Of a stretch of 64,000 nucleotides of DNA, positions 1 to 11,914 are shown piece after piece. The stretch comes from Akebia trifoliata. Lineage: Eukaryota > Streptophyta > Magnoliopsida > Ranunculales > Lardizabalaceae. The DNA lies in NCBI GenBank assembly GCA_017979445.1, contig CM030718.1, positions 22,625,021 through 22,689,020 of the forward strand. Direction: 5' to 3'. The notes under the pieces were generated by a model that did not search any database, had not been told where the DNA came from, and saw only the letters and a list, made by a program, of their open reading frames with translations. Both the position numbers and the translations under genes were made by a program. Position 1 is the stretch's first letter. Each line of letters starts with the position of its first letter.

Positions 1-176
1 AACATTAGTTGGGATTTTTTTTTTTTTATCCATTTATCAGAACCGATGGGTAACCACGATTTTTGGCGATTCCGGTTCCACTAATTTTAAAACTGGAACT
101 GATAATAATCGGAACCAAAGAAAATATGATGGTTCTGATTCTAAAATCCTTAGGAACCAAACCGTTGACACTCCTA
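1..176. mobile_element. Terminal fragment of an hAT-like non-autonomous element
   Basis: The right edge reads, on the minus strand, ttaggagtgtcaacggtt followed by ggttcc-rich sequence. The element at 34694-35580 has the same kind of end (taggggtctcaacggtta) and the same alternating ggttcc/ggaacc interior. Such A/T-GGG-GTGTCAA ends are common in plant hAT-type elements. The left part lies outside the window, so no target-site duplication can be tested. Confidence 0.3.
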
Positions 177-685
177 AACACAAGGCAAACAAAGATGTTG
201 GAGTTGAACAAATACCTTTTCCAAGGGCATAATAGATGAGTTACATGCTTCAACACTATCATGATATTTTTATATGATGCAAGGTGTGTTCAAGAAGCCC
301 AGTCCTGAGGAGAGTCTTAACGTATAATCATCAAATGCTTTTCAAAACTATGATTTAACTGTCTATTATGAAAAACTAAAGAGTTTGTCTATTCTATCTA
401 TAGGTATAGACACGATGAACAAGTTCCCTATCTTCTTCTTTTTTTGGGTTTCAACAGGATCCATTTTAACAGGCCTTCTTTATATAGATTTTGTTGTGAA
501 GATGGGGTTTTTGAAATCTGTGGTATTACCACATACAAAGGTGACACATTCATCTGTTTTAAGAGGCATTTGTGCATCAAATCGATAATGTTACAAGTTG
601 TCATGAAATAAGATGCAATACTAGGAGATATCAAATGACACAAAAAAATATCACAAAACAAAGCAACCAAGATTAAGAACATTAC

Positions 686-1375
686 CTCCAAGATGACAGA
701 ATCCCCAAACCTTTGATGATGAACTCTAAGATAAAAGAATCCCTCTCAGTAACAGAAGCAATAACAATGATACTGTGAACAACAATCAAATCCAACTAAA
801 CTGCAAAATCAAATTTTGATACCAAATGCAAATTTCTTGATCTCGTTGACCAGAAAATATCTTAAACACCACTTCGATTTCTCGATCTATGATTCCTTTT
901 ATTCGTTCGATTGCGAAATAGCTAGGAAGAAAGAAGAAGAAATCCTAAAAACCGAAAGATAAACTAATGCCAAATGTTAACTAAAATTACAACGCCGATT
1001 CCATTTTTCAAACTGTTTCATATGATTAGAACTAGAACCTCCATGAAAAGAGATCTCTGTAGGTATCATCGTTGCACGCCTGTGAAGGAACTCAACGACC
1101 ACTACAGACATGGTCGATTCGATTCTCTTCAAAACCCTAACCAGAAAACCCTAATCAACGATTCGATTCACAAAAAAAATCAAATAACGCCTTCAATCAA
1201 CTCAAATAAGCAGAGATTCGTCACGAAATTGACACCAAAGAAACTTATCGAGGGAGAAACAGAGATATTTGGGAAAAAATTTGGGGTTTTTGGAGAGATT
1301 TCTCTCCGATCGATCGCAATAGAGATCAGAGATTACGTTAATGGCGGGCGAGAAACAGTAGTTGACTTGTAGAAA
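686..1375 (-). other. Candidate 5' leader of a minus-strand transcript
   Basis: Read on the minus strand, this stretch looks unlike its AT-rich surroundings. It has pyrimidine-rich leader-like sequence, two 'agggtttt' motifs typical of plant 5' UTRs, a possible splice acceptor (tgcag) at 801-805 and a possible donor (ggag|gtaatg) at 686. A 44-codon ORF starts at an ATG near 1112 and closes at 978. No recognisable protein is encoded. A ttggtatca motif near 845-855 (minus strand) resembles a copia primer-binding site, so an LTR plus leader is an alternative to a host-gene leader. The overlapping plus-strand 132-codon ORF (974-1372) reads backwards through this leader and shows no domain. Confidence 0.25.
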
Positions 1376-1422
1376 TATCTAAAGACATTAACGTCGTTTT
1401 CGTGGAACGTAATCAGGAACGT

Positions 1423-1430
1423 ACACGTGT
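1423..1430 (-). promoter_or_regulatory. G-box (ACACGTGT) upstream of the candidate leader
   Basis: A palindromic ACACGTGT containing the CACGTG core lies about 50 bp upstream of the minus-strand leader. An A/T-rich TATA-like stretch (taaataaaagg) lies slightly further away at 1466-1476. In plant promoters this core is bound by bZIP and bHLH factors. Whether it acts here is inference. Confidence 0.25.
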
Positions 1431-1431
1431 C

Positions 1432-3049
1432 TATATGATGTGATGCACTGTCGAGATATTTATCCTTTTATTTAGAGTTGGGATCCACCATATTGTCCAT
1501 CCCTACGTGGTATGTTTTGATTGGATTTAAAACACATTGGATTGCGTGCACAGCTTGTCTATGAGCCGATGTATTTATATTCAAACCATATCTTGCCACG
1601 TAGACTCTATTCCTGTAGAATTACGTAACTAACCGTGGACTTGGCCTTCAGGCTCCTAAATTATAGGGTATTTTAGTAAGACCCCTGTGAAATGTTCTCA
1701 ATTAGTGTTACCCCCGTCAAATGCAAGATGATGTCTTCAACCCTGGACTTTCGTTGACCCATTCTATCTGTTAACATCATCTATTTTGATGATGTAATAT
1801 TTTGTGAATATTGAAAACACCCTTGTAAATGATTTTTTTATGAAAATGTCATTCTTTACGCTTCCCATAAAAAAAAAACAAAAAAAAAACAAAATAACCG
1901 TAGTCGTTGATTAAACTATTGTAAATTGTTGTATTAAACCATAAGAAATCCTAAATTTGACTTTTTTAAGAGGATAAGATGAAGTAGAGTTTCTCATCAT
2001 CATCTTTAAGAGGGAGGATGAAGATGGACTAAGTTTGATACGAAGAGCAATAAGTTTTCATCTTTATTTGGAAGTTTATCTATTGAAGAAGAGGGTTCAC
2101 CCTTAACAAATATTATTTCCGTTTGATCTTGTTTAAAATGCTACTTTTAATACAACTTTTTTAACTCATTAGCATCATTTTTTTTATTTTTTTATTTTTG
2201 ACAAAAAAAAAATGAAGGAAATAACATATTGTTATGCACAAGGATGGTAACACTAAGTAATTTATTTAAATTAAGAGGGTTTTACTAATTTCTATTTCTT
2301 TTTAATTTAACCACAATTTTTTTATTAAAAATAATGCAATTTAGCATGTGGAGATTCTAATCATTGAGTCAAACAATGCCATTGGAATAAGCTATCTTGT
2401 AAGATATCTGGTTGCATAAATAAATGAAATCTTTTGACATCCAAACAATCACACAATTTTGGGTACAAATTTTTTAAATGTCAAAAATGTGGTGATTTCC
2501 AATGCCTTAATGATGCTATGAAACAACCTAAGAAGGACAAGGGATCAAAATTTTCAAAGACAAATGCAATTAATTCTTCAGATTGTACTCAGTGAAAAAA
2601 ATTAAAAGCTTGAGGTTGATTTAGATGAATTTTGCTCTAACTTTTCAGACAAAGTAAATGTGAAGATGTAATGTAATGAATTTTTAATTTTAATAAAGTC
2701 GTGGAAATTTGAAATTTTTTAAAGTTGCTCCCTTATTGTCACATTGCAATTGATTATCTTTAACATAATACCAATGAAAAAAAATGGAAACAATCCAAGT
2801 GAATTAAAAAACATTCATACTCTTTATGAAATATGAAATACCAAAAATATTTAAGTAAATGCATTTAAGTGTTATATTATAAACTAGTCACAAAAAATCA
2901 TAAAAATACAAGTGACTACATAAAATATAAATTTATTCCCCATCCCCATTCACCATATTCTCATACCAAAACATATGAACATGCTCACCACAATACTCCA
3001 CCCACCATATATCATCTTTCATCCACCATACTTACACACCATCCACAAT
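1432..3049. other. AT-rich intergenic DNA, no gene seen
   Basis: Homopolymer A and T runs and short stop-rich frames only. The 65-codon ORF at 2869-3066 is low-complexity His/Tyr/Pro sequence with no domain. I see no RNA gene or clear element ends. Confidence 0.5.
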
Positions 3050-4560
3050 GTTATAGTCATCAATGACCACCACTACTCAGACCTGAACCCTTACATTCTG
3101 AGAGTTATGCCCAAATAAATCGCATTTACCACACTTGTATTGAAAACATTGGGATATCTGATCTTCATCTTCTTCATATTTCCTATTAACTTGAGATTGT
3201 CCTACTCGCGCCTCTTAAGTGAATGTGGAAGAGCTGTTGTTGTAACATACCAAAGTTTATTGCAAACCATCAGTATGTAAAAAGTTAGTTGAAATATTTA
3301 TGAGTATATAAAAATTACCCTTAGTCATTCATTCCAATCAATAATAAGATAGATGAAATCTGCGTATGTGACGTGATAATGTGGTATCGTGTAGTATTTG
3401 TTATAGAATCTATGATACATATTATGAATTAAGTTTAAACATTTAAATATAAATGTAAAATACATAAACAAAAGTTCAAAGTATTATAATATCTTACTGC
3501 ACCCATGATAGGCTTTCATTTTTTTATTATAAATAATTCATGCACATACAACAACATACAAGTTTGTCATTCTAGGCACAAGAAAGTCTTGTCTTCTAGG
3601 TTAATTTACCACCTATGATCAGGGCCACTTTTCACGCAAAATATATAGGGTGTTAAATCCCACACTATGTAATTGTGAATACAATTTTCATGTGCTTGTA
3701 ATACTGCATGTGAACATGAGAACAATTCATTGAATCCAAATCTAATATCTGTCGACTTTATCTTACGTTTGTGTATAATATTCATTGACATGAAATGATT
3801 TCGCTCCACAAACAATATCATAAGAAGATCTCGAATTTGTAGGATCCAATTGTTGAATGATTCTAATGCATTGTTATGATTCCATTCATACCTAGAGTTA
3901 ATACCAAAAAATACTTTACACTAGTGTTCAATCTTAATTTTGTCCATCTAGTTGAAAGTAACTTCCTATGTTTCTTTCAAGGTAGACATATACATCTTAA
4001 ATCTGATATCATCTATGACTTGACAGCTTTATAAATTAAATTCTTCAACCTCTAGCCTCGATATTTTTCTTTGAAATTCTTGTATATATGACGTAATAAA
4101 ATTTGTGTTTTTATTCTCTAATTTTTTTTCTCCTGCATTAATTAACCCCTTTTGTCAATTAGAAATAATTGTAATTGTTTGCTTATAATACAGTACAGGG
4201 ATCAAGGTCTCAAGAAAATTTGTCAAACTTTCTTCATTTTTAAACTTTACAATTTATATGTTTATGAAGAAAAGCTCATTATTTTCATCCAATAACGTAA
4301 CAGACAATAATATTTTTTCTTAAAAAATAATCATCAATGAAAATGATTGGCCGACATCCTACCCTAAAATTTTAAAAAGAAGCATGAAAAGTAAAAAACA
4401 CTGACTTGAATTTCCATCATCGATATTAATTTCATATCGGCTAAGCTATCATAATTATTTATCAATACTTGATAACATAACTCTAGAGTAAGTTTGTAAG
4501 ACTCGTCTGTAGACATCACATTTTGCATCCACCTGATCTGATAATTCATTACCTAGTTGT
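3050..4560 (-). pseudogene. Decayed MULE (MuDR-like) transposase
   Basis: Reading the minus strand from about 4560 down, several frames in turn give pieces in the order of plant MULE transposases. First comes a GCRP-I-x-IDGYFLK-like catalytic-region relic near 4350. Next are a WNHNNALESFNNWI-like segment near 3860-3900, and a SWIM-type piece (ELFSCSHAV) near 3715-3740. Last is a CCHC zinc-knuckle relic (CGKC-x4-H) near 3110-3160. In this family the enzyme cuts and moves Mutator-like elements. Frameshifts and stops separate every block, and the last cysteine of the knuckle is lost, so it is dead. Terminal inverted repeats were not found. The 71-codon (3606-3821) and 61-codon (4364-4549) minus-strand ORFs are its longest open pieces. 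Confidence 0.6.
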
Positions 4561-4569
4561 TATGAATTT

Positions 4570-7020
4570 CTAATGATGAGCGTAGAATATGTAAAGAAAT
4601 CAAACGCTGTGAGAGATTAAAATTTTTTTAATCATTTCCCAATCATCATGATTCCATTATCTTTCTTTTCAGTACGTTCAATGTAGAAATTATGCACACT
4701 CAAGATCGTCGCACCTTACATTCAATTTAACATGTATGCTTAGGTTTGTCACGTATTTCGATAATCTAGAGATCTTGCAATGCTAGTAAAATGGGACATT
4801 GAGATTTAGAAATAATTACATTAAAATCAGAAAAAGTCTTTCGTCGAATTTCATACAAATGATCAAAATACTCCTAACATTCAACCTACATTTAGAAATT
4901 TCATTTTACTAGAAAAATGAAAATCCGAGATAAAATTAAGATTTTTAATGAGATTTATGCAGATTGACTAAACTTAAAAATCTCTGACGTTTAAGAAAAC
5001 ATCAAATTTTCATATGAAATGATAAAAAATATCACATAAAATGATAAATTTTCAAATGAAATGATAAAAATTCATCACATGAAATGATAATTTTTATTGT
5101 ATAGAATGATACTTTTTCGCTGTATAGAATGATATTTTTTCGTCACATAAAATGATGATTTTCATTGCATAGAATAAAAAATTTTACCACATAAAATGAC
5201 AATTGCTATTTAAGTAGAATGATACCCATCACCACATAAAATAACAAGTTTAATTGCATAAAATCACAAAATTTAAACTTTAAATTTGGAAAATTAAAAT
5301 TAAAGAATCGACCAATCAACTACAAATTTTGATCGATCATTAATTTTAAAATTTATAAAATTAAATCGATAAAATTATTATTTGAAATAATATTATAATC
5401 TAAATAAAACTTTAAACCTTAATCAATCTAAACTTCAAAAGAATCCCTACCAACCAATCAAGATAATTTAAAATTGAGAATCTTGACCAACCAATGTAAT
5501 CACAAACAAACCAATGAATTAATCGAACCAGTCGATGAAATAATTTCACCAATCATCAATTGTTAATTTGACTAAACGATCAACTAATCGTGATGTCTTA
5601 AATCAATAGAAACGTAAAATCATTGTCCTCATAATGCAAGAAGCAACTTTACATCACGTCCCACTCTAGTTCAACCAAATTAAAACATAAAAATGAAAAT
5701 TATAAAAAAAAAATTGAGAAATATAGAAAATAGAATTTAAAAACACCTTCAATCATGCATGTTTGACCAAATAAATCCAACAAAAAAATAAAGAAAAAAA
5801 TTTCAATTGGGAGGAAACTCAATATTCAGACCAAGTTTTTAAACATAAAATGAGAAAAAATAAAGTAGAAAAAATATCAAAATGAAAGAGGAAAGAGAAA
5901 ACATATTAAAGAAATGTGACTCTCTTTCGGGACATTCCCTCTCTTACACAAGGTACCAGCAATAAGAAGGGAAAAACGAAAAGAAAAAAAAAGAAGGAAA
6001 AGTGTCGAGTCACTTTCATTATCATAATTTTCATATATCAACTCCAAGACAATTGTTTTTGTCTTTCATACAGTCTAATAACTGATCTGAATATCAAATT
6101 TATGTATTATCTTTATAATGATGTCTTTTTGGTCTATATGACTTTAAGTTAGTTTGAAGGATTGGTCGTATGAATTGAGAAACCTATTTAACTCTCACAT
6201 TTTTATGAAATTGATTGACATTACTCTTGCAAGTGTAGATCTCACGCATCGTTTGAATCATGAACGTGCGTCCATCAATCAAACGAAAAGCATGACATTT
6301 TTAATCGCACGATGTTGTATGCACATAAACTATTGTGACTCTATAACTCTCATTCTTTATCAACTTGTATTGGAAATGATTTTTAATTAAAAATTTTCTT
6401 AATTGATCTCTATACATCTGTGCATCTAAAAAGTTTATATTCACATCTAACACCTTCTAAAGTACCTTAAGTATTGAATGAAGACCAACCTCATCATTAA
6501 TAAGATAATCTATTGAATCGAAAATCTCGTCATCGTCATTTTAAACACAACTCAATGAAACTTTTAATATCCTCAAATTAAAAGAACTCATAATCTTTAT
6601 CTATCCCTTCATCATCATCTTCTACATTTATATAATCCATATAAGGAAACTTTTGTTTTCTCATAGGAGAAAATAGAATGGAGTCCATTATCTATTCATC
6701 CTCTACATACATGTAACTTCAATCAACAAAAGAAATTAGAGATGGTTTACCTCATGTCCCACATGGTGTATGTACAAAAGAAAATGAGAATTATACTCAT
6801 GTGAGGACCAAATTGACCAAGGGTCTATGTTAGAAGAAAATGAAAATTTATAAGAAAACCTTAATGATAGGTTTATTATGAAATTAAACTATGGGTAAAA
6901 AGATAAAAATAAAGGCTTTCTTAAAGGAAAAAATAATTAAAATTAGGATTAAAGAGTAATTAACCCTTAACAAATTTGAGTGCACATGGGATTTATAACT
7001 GCCTAACAGAATTGGCCTTA
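4570..7020. other. AT-rich intergenic DNA with a minisatellite
   Basis: Apart from the degenerate repeat at 5010-5265 nothing coding is visible. The 78-codon ORFs at 5916-6152 and 6154-6390 are low-complexity and match no family I recognise. Confidence 0.5.
5010..5265. repeat. Degenerate AT-rich minisatellite
   Basis: Variants of 'cacataaaatgata' alternate with 'gcatagaatgata' about every 20-25 bp, roughly ten times, with A/T substitutions and small length changes. No coding role is seen. Confidence 0.6.
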
Positions 7021-7021
7021 G

Positions 7022-7310
7022 GTGACCAATGGCTAGTGCAAATTTTCCTTATGGCCATTGGTTACCTTCATACCATGCAAAAAAAAAAAAAAAAAAAACA
7101 TTCTGACTGTTGGTTACCTCCATACAGCACAATTTCTTCTTCTAGCCATTGATAATCTATAGTCAGGCTAAAAATTAAACTTGATTGTTGGTTATCTCTA
7201 TATAGTGCAATTTCTTCTTTTGGCCATTGGCAACCTACGACCAAGCTAAAAATTAAGCCTGACCGTTAGTTACCTCCATACCATACCAAAATCATAAAAT
7301 GCAATTTATC
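7022..7310. repeat. Degenerate tandem repeat of about 78 bp abutting the gap
   Basis: Units with 'ggttacctccata', 'tggccattgg' and 'gctaaaaattaa' recur at about 7060, 7112, 7188 and 7268, giving spacings of roughly 52-80 bp. The array runs into the N-run, so its true copy number is unknown. Confidence 0.55.
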
Positions 7311-7317
7311 TGTTGGC

Positions 7318-7417
7318 NNNNNNNNNNNNNNNNNNNNNNNNNNNNNNNNNNNNNNNNNNNNNNNNNNNNNNNNNNNNNNNNNNNNNNNNNNNNNNNNNNN
7401 NNNNNNNNNNNNNNNNN
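7318..7417. other. Assembly gap (100 Ns)
   Basis: Exactly 100 N characters, the usual placeholder for a gap of unknown size. It follows the ~78-bp tandem repeat, which is probably why the assembly broke. The 74-codon ORF drawn across it is not real. The next ~530 bp (7418-7949) hold no gene that I can see. Confidence 0.95.
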
Positions 7418-7949
7418 TCTCTTGGGATCTTATAACAAAATTTTTCCGAAATAACAACAATTTGATTGATTTCATTTTACGAGCATACACGATAGATCAA
7501 ATAAATGGCCGAGACAGGAGATATTACATAGAAAAATGGAAATTTGTGTTTTTTCCTATCATCTTGGTATTAGCTAGGTTTGGGGCTCTTCCTAAAACCT
7601 TGTTTCGAGGATAGAAAATTCTATTATTATTATCCACCCTAATGGATAACAGGTTACAAAGGAAAAATGAACCAATTCGACTTGTTATCGATTGGTTCCA
7701 AATGAGTTTAGTAAAAGGTCACTGAATGGATCCATTAATTAATTTTTTTAAGGAATGCATTATGAGAATGTGTGGTTATAAAGAAAGTGTATCAAGAAAC
7801 ATGCTTTAGTCGGAGATATGATTTGTGGAACTATCAAAGGAAATAAGTTTTATGTTGGAAGTTTCATTGATTTTGATGAACTGCAGATGATGGTTATGAC
7901 TTATTAAGATCATGATTGCCCGGAAACTAACTAACTAATTATATATATA

Positions 7950-8215
7950 ACATGGGTTAGAAGTTTTGGAATGGGCTGATTTTTGATGATGATGATCTCT
8001 ATGGTGAGGAGATCATCCTCACCAAAAATCAGCCCATTCAAAACTTCTAACCCCATCACAAATGATTTACAAAAAGTGGACAGTCTACGATTTTTCAATT
8101 TTTAAACATGGGGTTAGAAGTTTTGGAATGGCCTGATTTTTGGTGAGGATGATCTCCTCACCATAGAGATCATCCTCACAAAAAATCAGCTTATTCTAAA
8201 ACTTCTAACCCATGT
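7950..8215. mobile_element. Double-hairpin MITE, copy 1
   Basis: The outer ends are inverted (acatgggttagaag / cttctaacccatgt). Inside are two consecutive palindromes of about 105 bp each (about 7952-8053 and 8107-8213). Each pairs 'gttagaagttttggaatggg' and 'ggatgatctc' with their complements. A (TA)n tract precedes it and another lies 60 bp after. The same design recurs at 46068, 46408, 53351 and 53730. No protein is encoded. Confidence 0.75.
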
Positions 8216-8285
8216 AAGACAAAAATGGTTGGCCAAATTGTTGGGTTAATGGTTGGGTGCCGAACGGGACCCTATATATATATAT

Positions 8286-8839
8286 AGGAAAAGGTTGAAT
8301 GGACAGAGGGACCATGTAGAGTATGGACCGAGGTCCACATCAACCTACACCATTGGCCCAAATGACAACTCAACGGTCTTGTTGAGTTTGAAAAAAAATA
8401 TTCCAAAAAAAAAGTATTTTTGGAATTAGATCTTTAGTTTAAAAATGGACGGTCATTGAATTCTTAGATTTGAAATTTTAATCCAAGAATGAAAAGACTT
8501 ATTTTTTCAATTATGGATTACATGTCAACGTGGTGCCCAAATACACCATCAGGTGCCACATGTATGTAGAGAGCATAAAATTTTATGAACTCTAGAATAA
8601 AAGCAAAATTGAAAAAGAGATTTTTTCACCATTTGATTTAAATTTTAAATCTAGAAGTTCAGTGATCATCCATTTTTAAAAGTCAAAATCCAATGCCAAG
8701 AAATGTTTTTATGGGGAGGATTTTTTTATAAAAAAATCCCAATTTAGATGACAATCAAGAAGTTGAGTTGTCATTTGGACCAATGCAACAGTCCACAGTT
8801 CATACTCATTATCCCTTGGTCCATGCAACCTTTTTCCCA
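8286..8839. mobile_element. Long foldback MITE next to a (TA)n tract
   Basis: The left end (aggaaaaggttgaatgga) is the inverse of the right end (tccatgcaacctttttccc). Inner arms also pair, for example ccaaatgacaactcaac near 8357 with gttgagttgtcatttgg near 8762. The element starts at the edge of a (TA)n run. It is about 550 bp long and noncoding; the 72-codon ORF at 8748-8966 only overlaps its right arm. Confidence 0.65.
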
Positions 8840-9329
8840 TACATGTAGGTTGGGATCAGTTGACTCATGGAGAATGACTCATGAGAAAACACATGATCGC
8901 AACCATTTAAATACAAAATTCAACAAGTTTAGATTTATATTTTATACAGCTTCCATCCAAGAATGATGAATGTTACCCATTAAAAAAAAATTAAAATTAA
9001 AAAATAGGGTTGAGTTCAACTTTCATGGTCAAAATTTGTAATGTCAACTAAGTCAAGGGAGACAACTTTGCCTTTAAAATTATATTAGAGTAACGCTAGC
9101 CTGACTTAGTAAGATTTCAAATCATATTGGACCCACATCAATTGTCACATTAGCAATTGAACACCACAACCCTCTAGATTACTTTGAAAAACTTATAAAA
9201 AAAGCTGCTTGAACATAGAGTCGACTAAGGAGTCATTTCGTCTTTGCAAAATACAGAGTTCAACTCCCCACTTCAAGCAACCCCAGTTTTCCCAGCAATT
9301 ACTACTATAATTCCTAGCCCAAAATTTTA
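8840..9329. other. Intergenic, nothing recognised
   Basis: No open frame of note, no RNA gene and no clear element ends. Confidence 0.4.
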
Positions 9330-10118
9330 AGTGTAAGTTATTTCACAATTTGGAATCTTGAAATTTTCATGCGGGAGTCCTAAATGTTGCAATCTTTAAA
9401 TGCAGACCTACTGAGATAGACTACAATATCCATGTTTCTCTCTTCCCTTTTTTTGAAGAAATTTTTTAGGTAAATTAGTCTATTTTCTGGAGGAATGAAC
9501 AGATAGGTAGTCAAATCCAATTAGATGTTGCCCATCAACAATTCATAAAATCTTTAAAATTGGATTTGGACGAATTTAGCCTTTAGAAGAACTAATCAAA
9601 ACTCTTTAAGTTGGGGCACAATTAGAAAGCCAAATTATCCTTAAGTCTATAAATACCAAACCTCTCTCAATTGGAAGGATCTAGACTACTTTCTCTTATT
9701 AGACAAAAGTTCTTCCTTTAGAGAAGAAAAAGCTTTCAAACCCTTTTCTAGAAAAAAAACAAAACTCTTCAAGAGGTTCAGACTCCGATTAAAATGAAAA
9801 TCAATCATAAAATCCTTCTCAGGAAGTCAAGAAATCCTTCTCAGTTGATAATGCATGAAATCTGGGAGAAGAAAATTTATTAAAGCCTTTACATAAGATC
9901 AAACATAAACAAAGTCATCGTCAAAGCAACCTTCTCAGCTGATCATGCATGAAGTCCGGAGAGCAAAACCTATACACATCATCTTTACTTTTGTATTTGA
10001 CCATTAATCAGGGAAAATACTATGATTTGTATTTTCATTTTCATCAAATCAATAAAATCATTGACGATCTTATTTCACAAATCGCGAGGTAGATCTATGA
10101 AATTTATTGTCGAAAAAT
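9330..10118 (+). mobile_element. LTR-like region at the 5' end of the Tat element
   Basis: The stretch just before the primer-binding-site motif has the order expected of an LTR. It has a TATA box (tataaata, 9648-9655), pyrimidine-rich and GAAG-rich sequence after it, and a polyadenylation signal (aataaa, 10051-10056). The right boundary is set by the motif at 10122. The left boundary is a guess, because no second copy of this LTR occurs in the window. It would drive the gag-pol transcript of the decayed element that follows. Confidence 0.45.
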
Positions 10119-10121
10119 TTC

Positions 10122-10140
10122 TGGCACGCCCAGTGGGACC
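10122..10140 (+). other. Primer-binding-site motif of the Tat element
   Basis: The motif tggcacgcccagtgggacc sits directly after the LTR-like region and about 50 bp before the gag start. A TGGCGCGCCCAGTGGGAC-type block in this place is characteristic of plant Tat-lineage Ty3/gypsy elements, where a tRNA 3' end primes minus-strand synthesis. Confidence 0.6.
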
Positions 10141-10192
10141 ATTTCAACCTCTCATCTTTTAATCAACTCCAAAAACACCAACAACAACATCA

Positions 10193-11905
10193 ATGACATC
10201 TCGCAATGTCAACGTTATCGTATCTGCTACTACTAAGAAAGTTAAGAAAATCCTTTCCTCCAACTTTAAATTTACTCAAGTTATTAGTCGTGATCATTCT
10301 GTAACACGAAAAATGATGAAAACTGGTGATTCCAAACTGGTTGAGCTTCTCTAATGTCATTCCAAGAAGTGTGTCACAAAAATGACACTCACAACGAAGA
10401 CATTATGGGTAGACGTTGTGGAAGACGACTCATCAAATTTTAGATCCTATTCAAAATCAAGTAAAGGATTGTCTGGATTTCTATCAAACACTTTTCCATT
10501 GCAAACTCACACCTTTATCAGAGCGATGATGAAAGCTAAAGCATTAGCGATAGAATAACAAGTAGCCCAGATGGCAAATACAATCAATAAGTTGATAAAG
10601 ACAAAGGAGGAAATGGACATTCAAATTGTCACCCTAATCAGTCGTTTGGAGTAAAAGGACAAAGAGAATGAATCAAACTTTGGACCCTTATATCTTCTAG
10701 GATTTACTCTTGAAATATACATAACTGTATGTGAAGAAGAGTAACAAGGAAACTATTCTTACTCTCGAAATGCTATGCGAGACCCACCATAAGGATTTTT
10801 TGCATCATTTTATGTTCAACAACTACAAGCAATGATCATTGACACCATTCGCGCTTAGTATGGGGGCATGTCACAGTCATCATTAGTATACTCCAAACCC
10901 TATACTTAACGTATTGAACAGATATGTCTTCCGACGGGATATTGACCTCCAAAATTCCAATAGTTCAAGGGAAAAGACAATCCAAAATAATACATTACCC
11001 ACTTTGTTGAAACTCGCAACAACACCAATACATTCAATGATTTCATTATGAATTAATTTATTTACTCCTTCCGTGGTAATGCGTTTCGATTGGTACATTG
11101 ACTTGGAACCCAACTCAATAGATAGTTGGAATCAAATCGAAATTGTATTCCTTGGCCAATTTTATAGTACTAGAAGAATGGTAAGTTTGGTGGAACTCGT
11201 TGTCGTCAAACAAAGAAAGGATGAACTGATCATCGAGTATATGGAACATTGGAGAAATCTTTTCCTAAATGCATGAATCATCTCTCTTAATCTTCTACTA
11301 TCAAAATGTGTATTCAGGGAATGTATTGGCAACTCCTCTACATCTTGATACGAATTAAGTCATGTACTTTTGAAGAACTAGCCACTTGAGCCCACGACAT
11401 TGAGTAGAATATAATTGTTTATTAAACTCTATGACCGAGAGAGCCTTGAAAGCAAGATAAGAAGGATGACAAATCCTTCAAAACTAAGGAAGTTTTGTCT
11501 ACCACCACCAGTAAACCTGTCAAGATCACAGGTAAGAGAAGAGCAAATCAACCAAGAGCTAACTCAACTCAAAAAATAAAACTTGAAAACTCTCAAAGAA
11601 CTTAAGGCAAAGGAGTACCCTTTTCCTAATATTGACATCCTAAGCTTGTTCAAAGAGTTGCTGAAATTGAGGCTCATTAAAATTCCAACGCCCAAATGAC
11701 TTGAGGAAGTAGGCCATGACAATGATCCAAAATATTTTCGTTAACATAAGGTGATTAGTCACCGAATTAAAAAATGGTTTGTTTTCAAGGAAAAAATCAT
11801 GGATTTGACATGTCAAGAAAAAATTGAACTTGATTGTGTCGAAAATATTGCCACTTCTACCATGACCACTGTCATATTAGGATTTTTTGGTCCAATACTC
11901 TTGTC
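10193..11905 (+). pseudogene. Ty3/gypsy (Tat-lineage) gag, decayed
   Basis: An ATG at 10193 (MTSRNVN...) opens a frame that is soon broken. The retrotransposon gag domain is clearest at 11073-11276, with FDWYIDLEPNSIDSWNQ, FYSTRRMVSLVEL and YMEHWRNL, the signature of plant Tat-type gag. Upstream, KPYTxRIEQICLPTGYxPPKFQ (about 10895-10960) and downstream KEYPFPNIDILSLFKELL (about 11605-11660) and NDPKYFRxHKVISH (about 11720-11770) keep the normal order. In such elements Gag forms the cytoplasmic particle that packages the RNA. At least a dozen stops and several frameshifts make it non-functional. It ends abruptly near 11905, where a foreign-looking LTR-like block begins; pol resumes only at about 20660. 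Confidence 0.85.
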
Positions 11906-11914
11906 AAGTTAGTA

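Noticed and set aside
974..1372. 132-codon plus-strand ORF
   Set aside because: It reads backwards through a leader-like segment, has no domain, and is rich in basic and polar residues as antisense UTR often is.
7266..7490. 74-codon minus-strand ORF across the Ns
   Set aside because: Its middle is unknown sequence.
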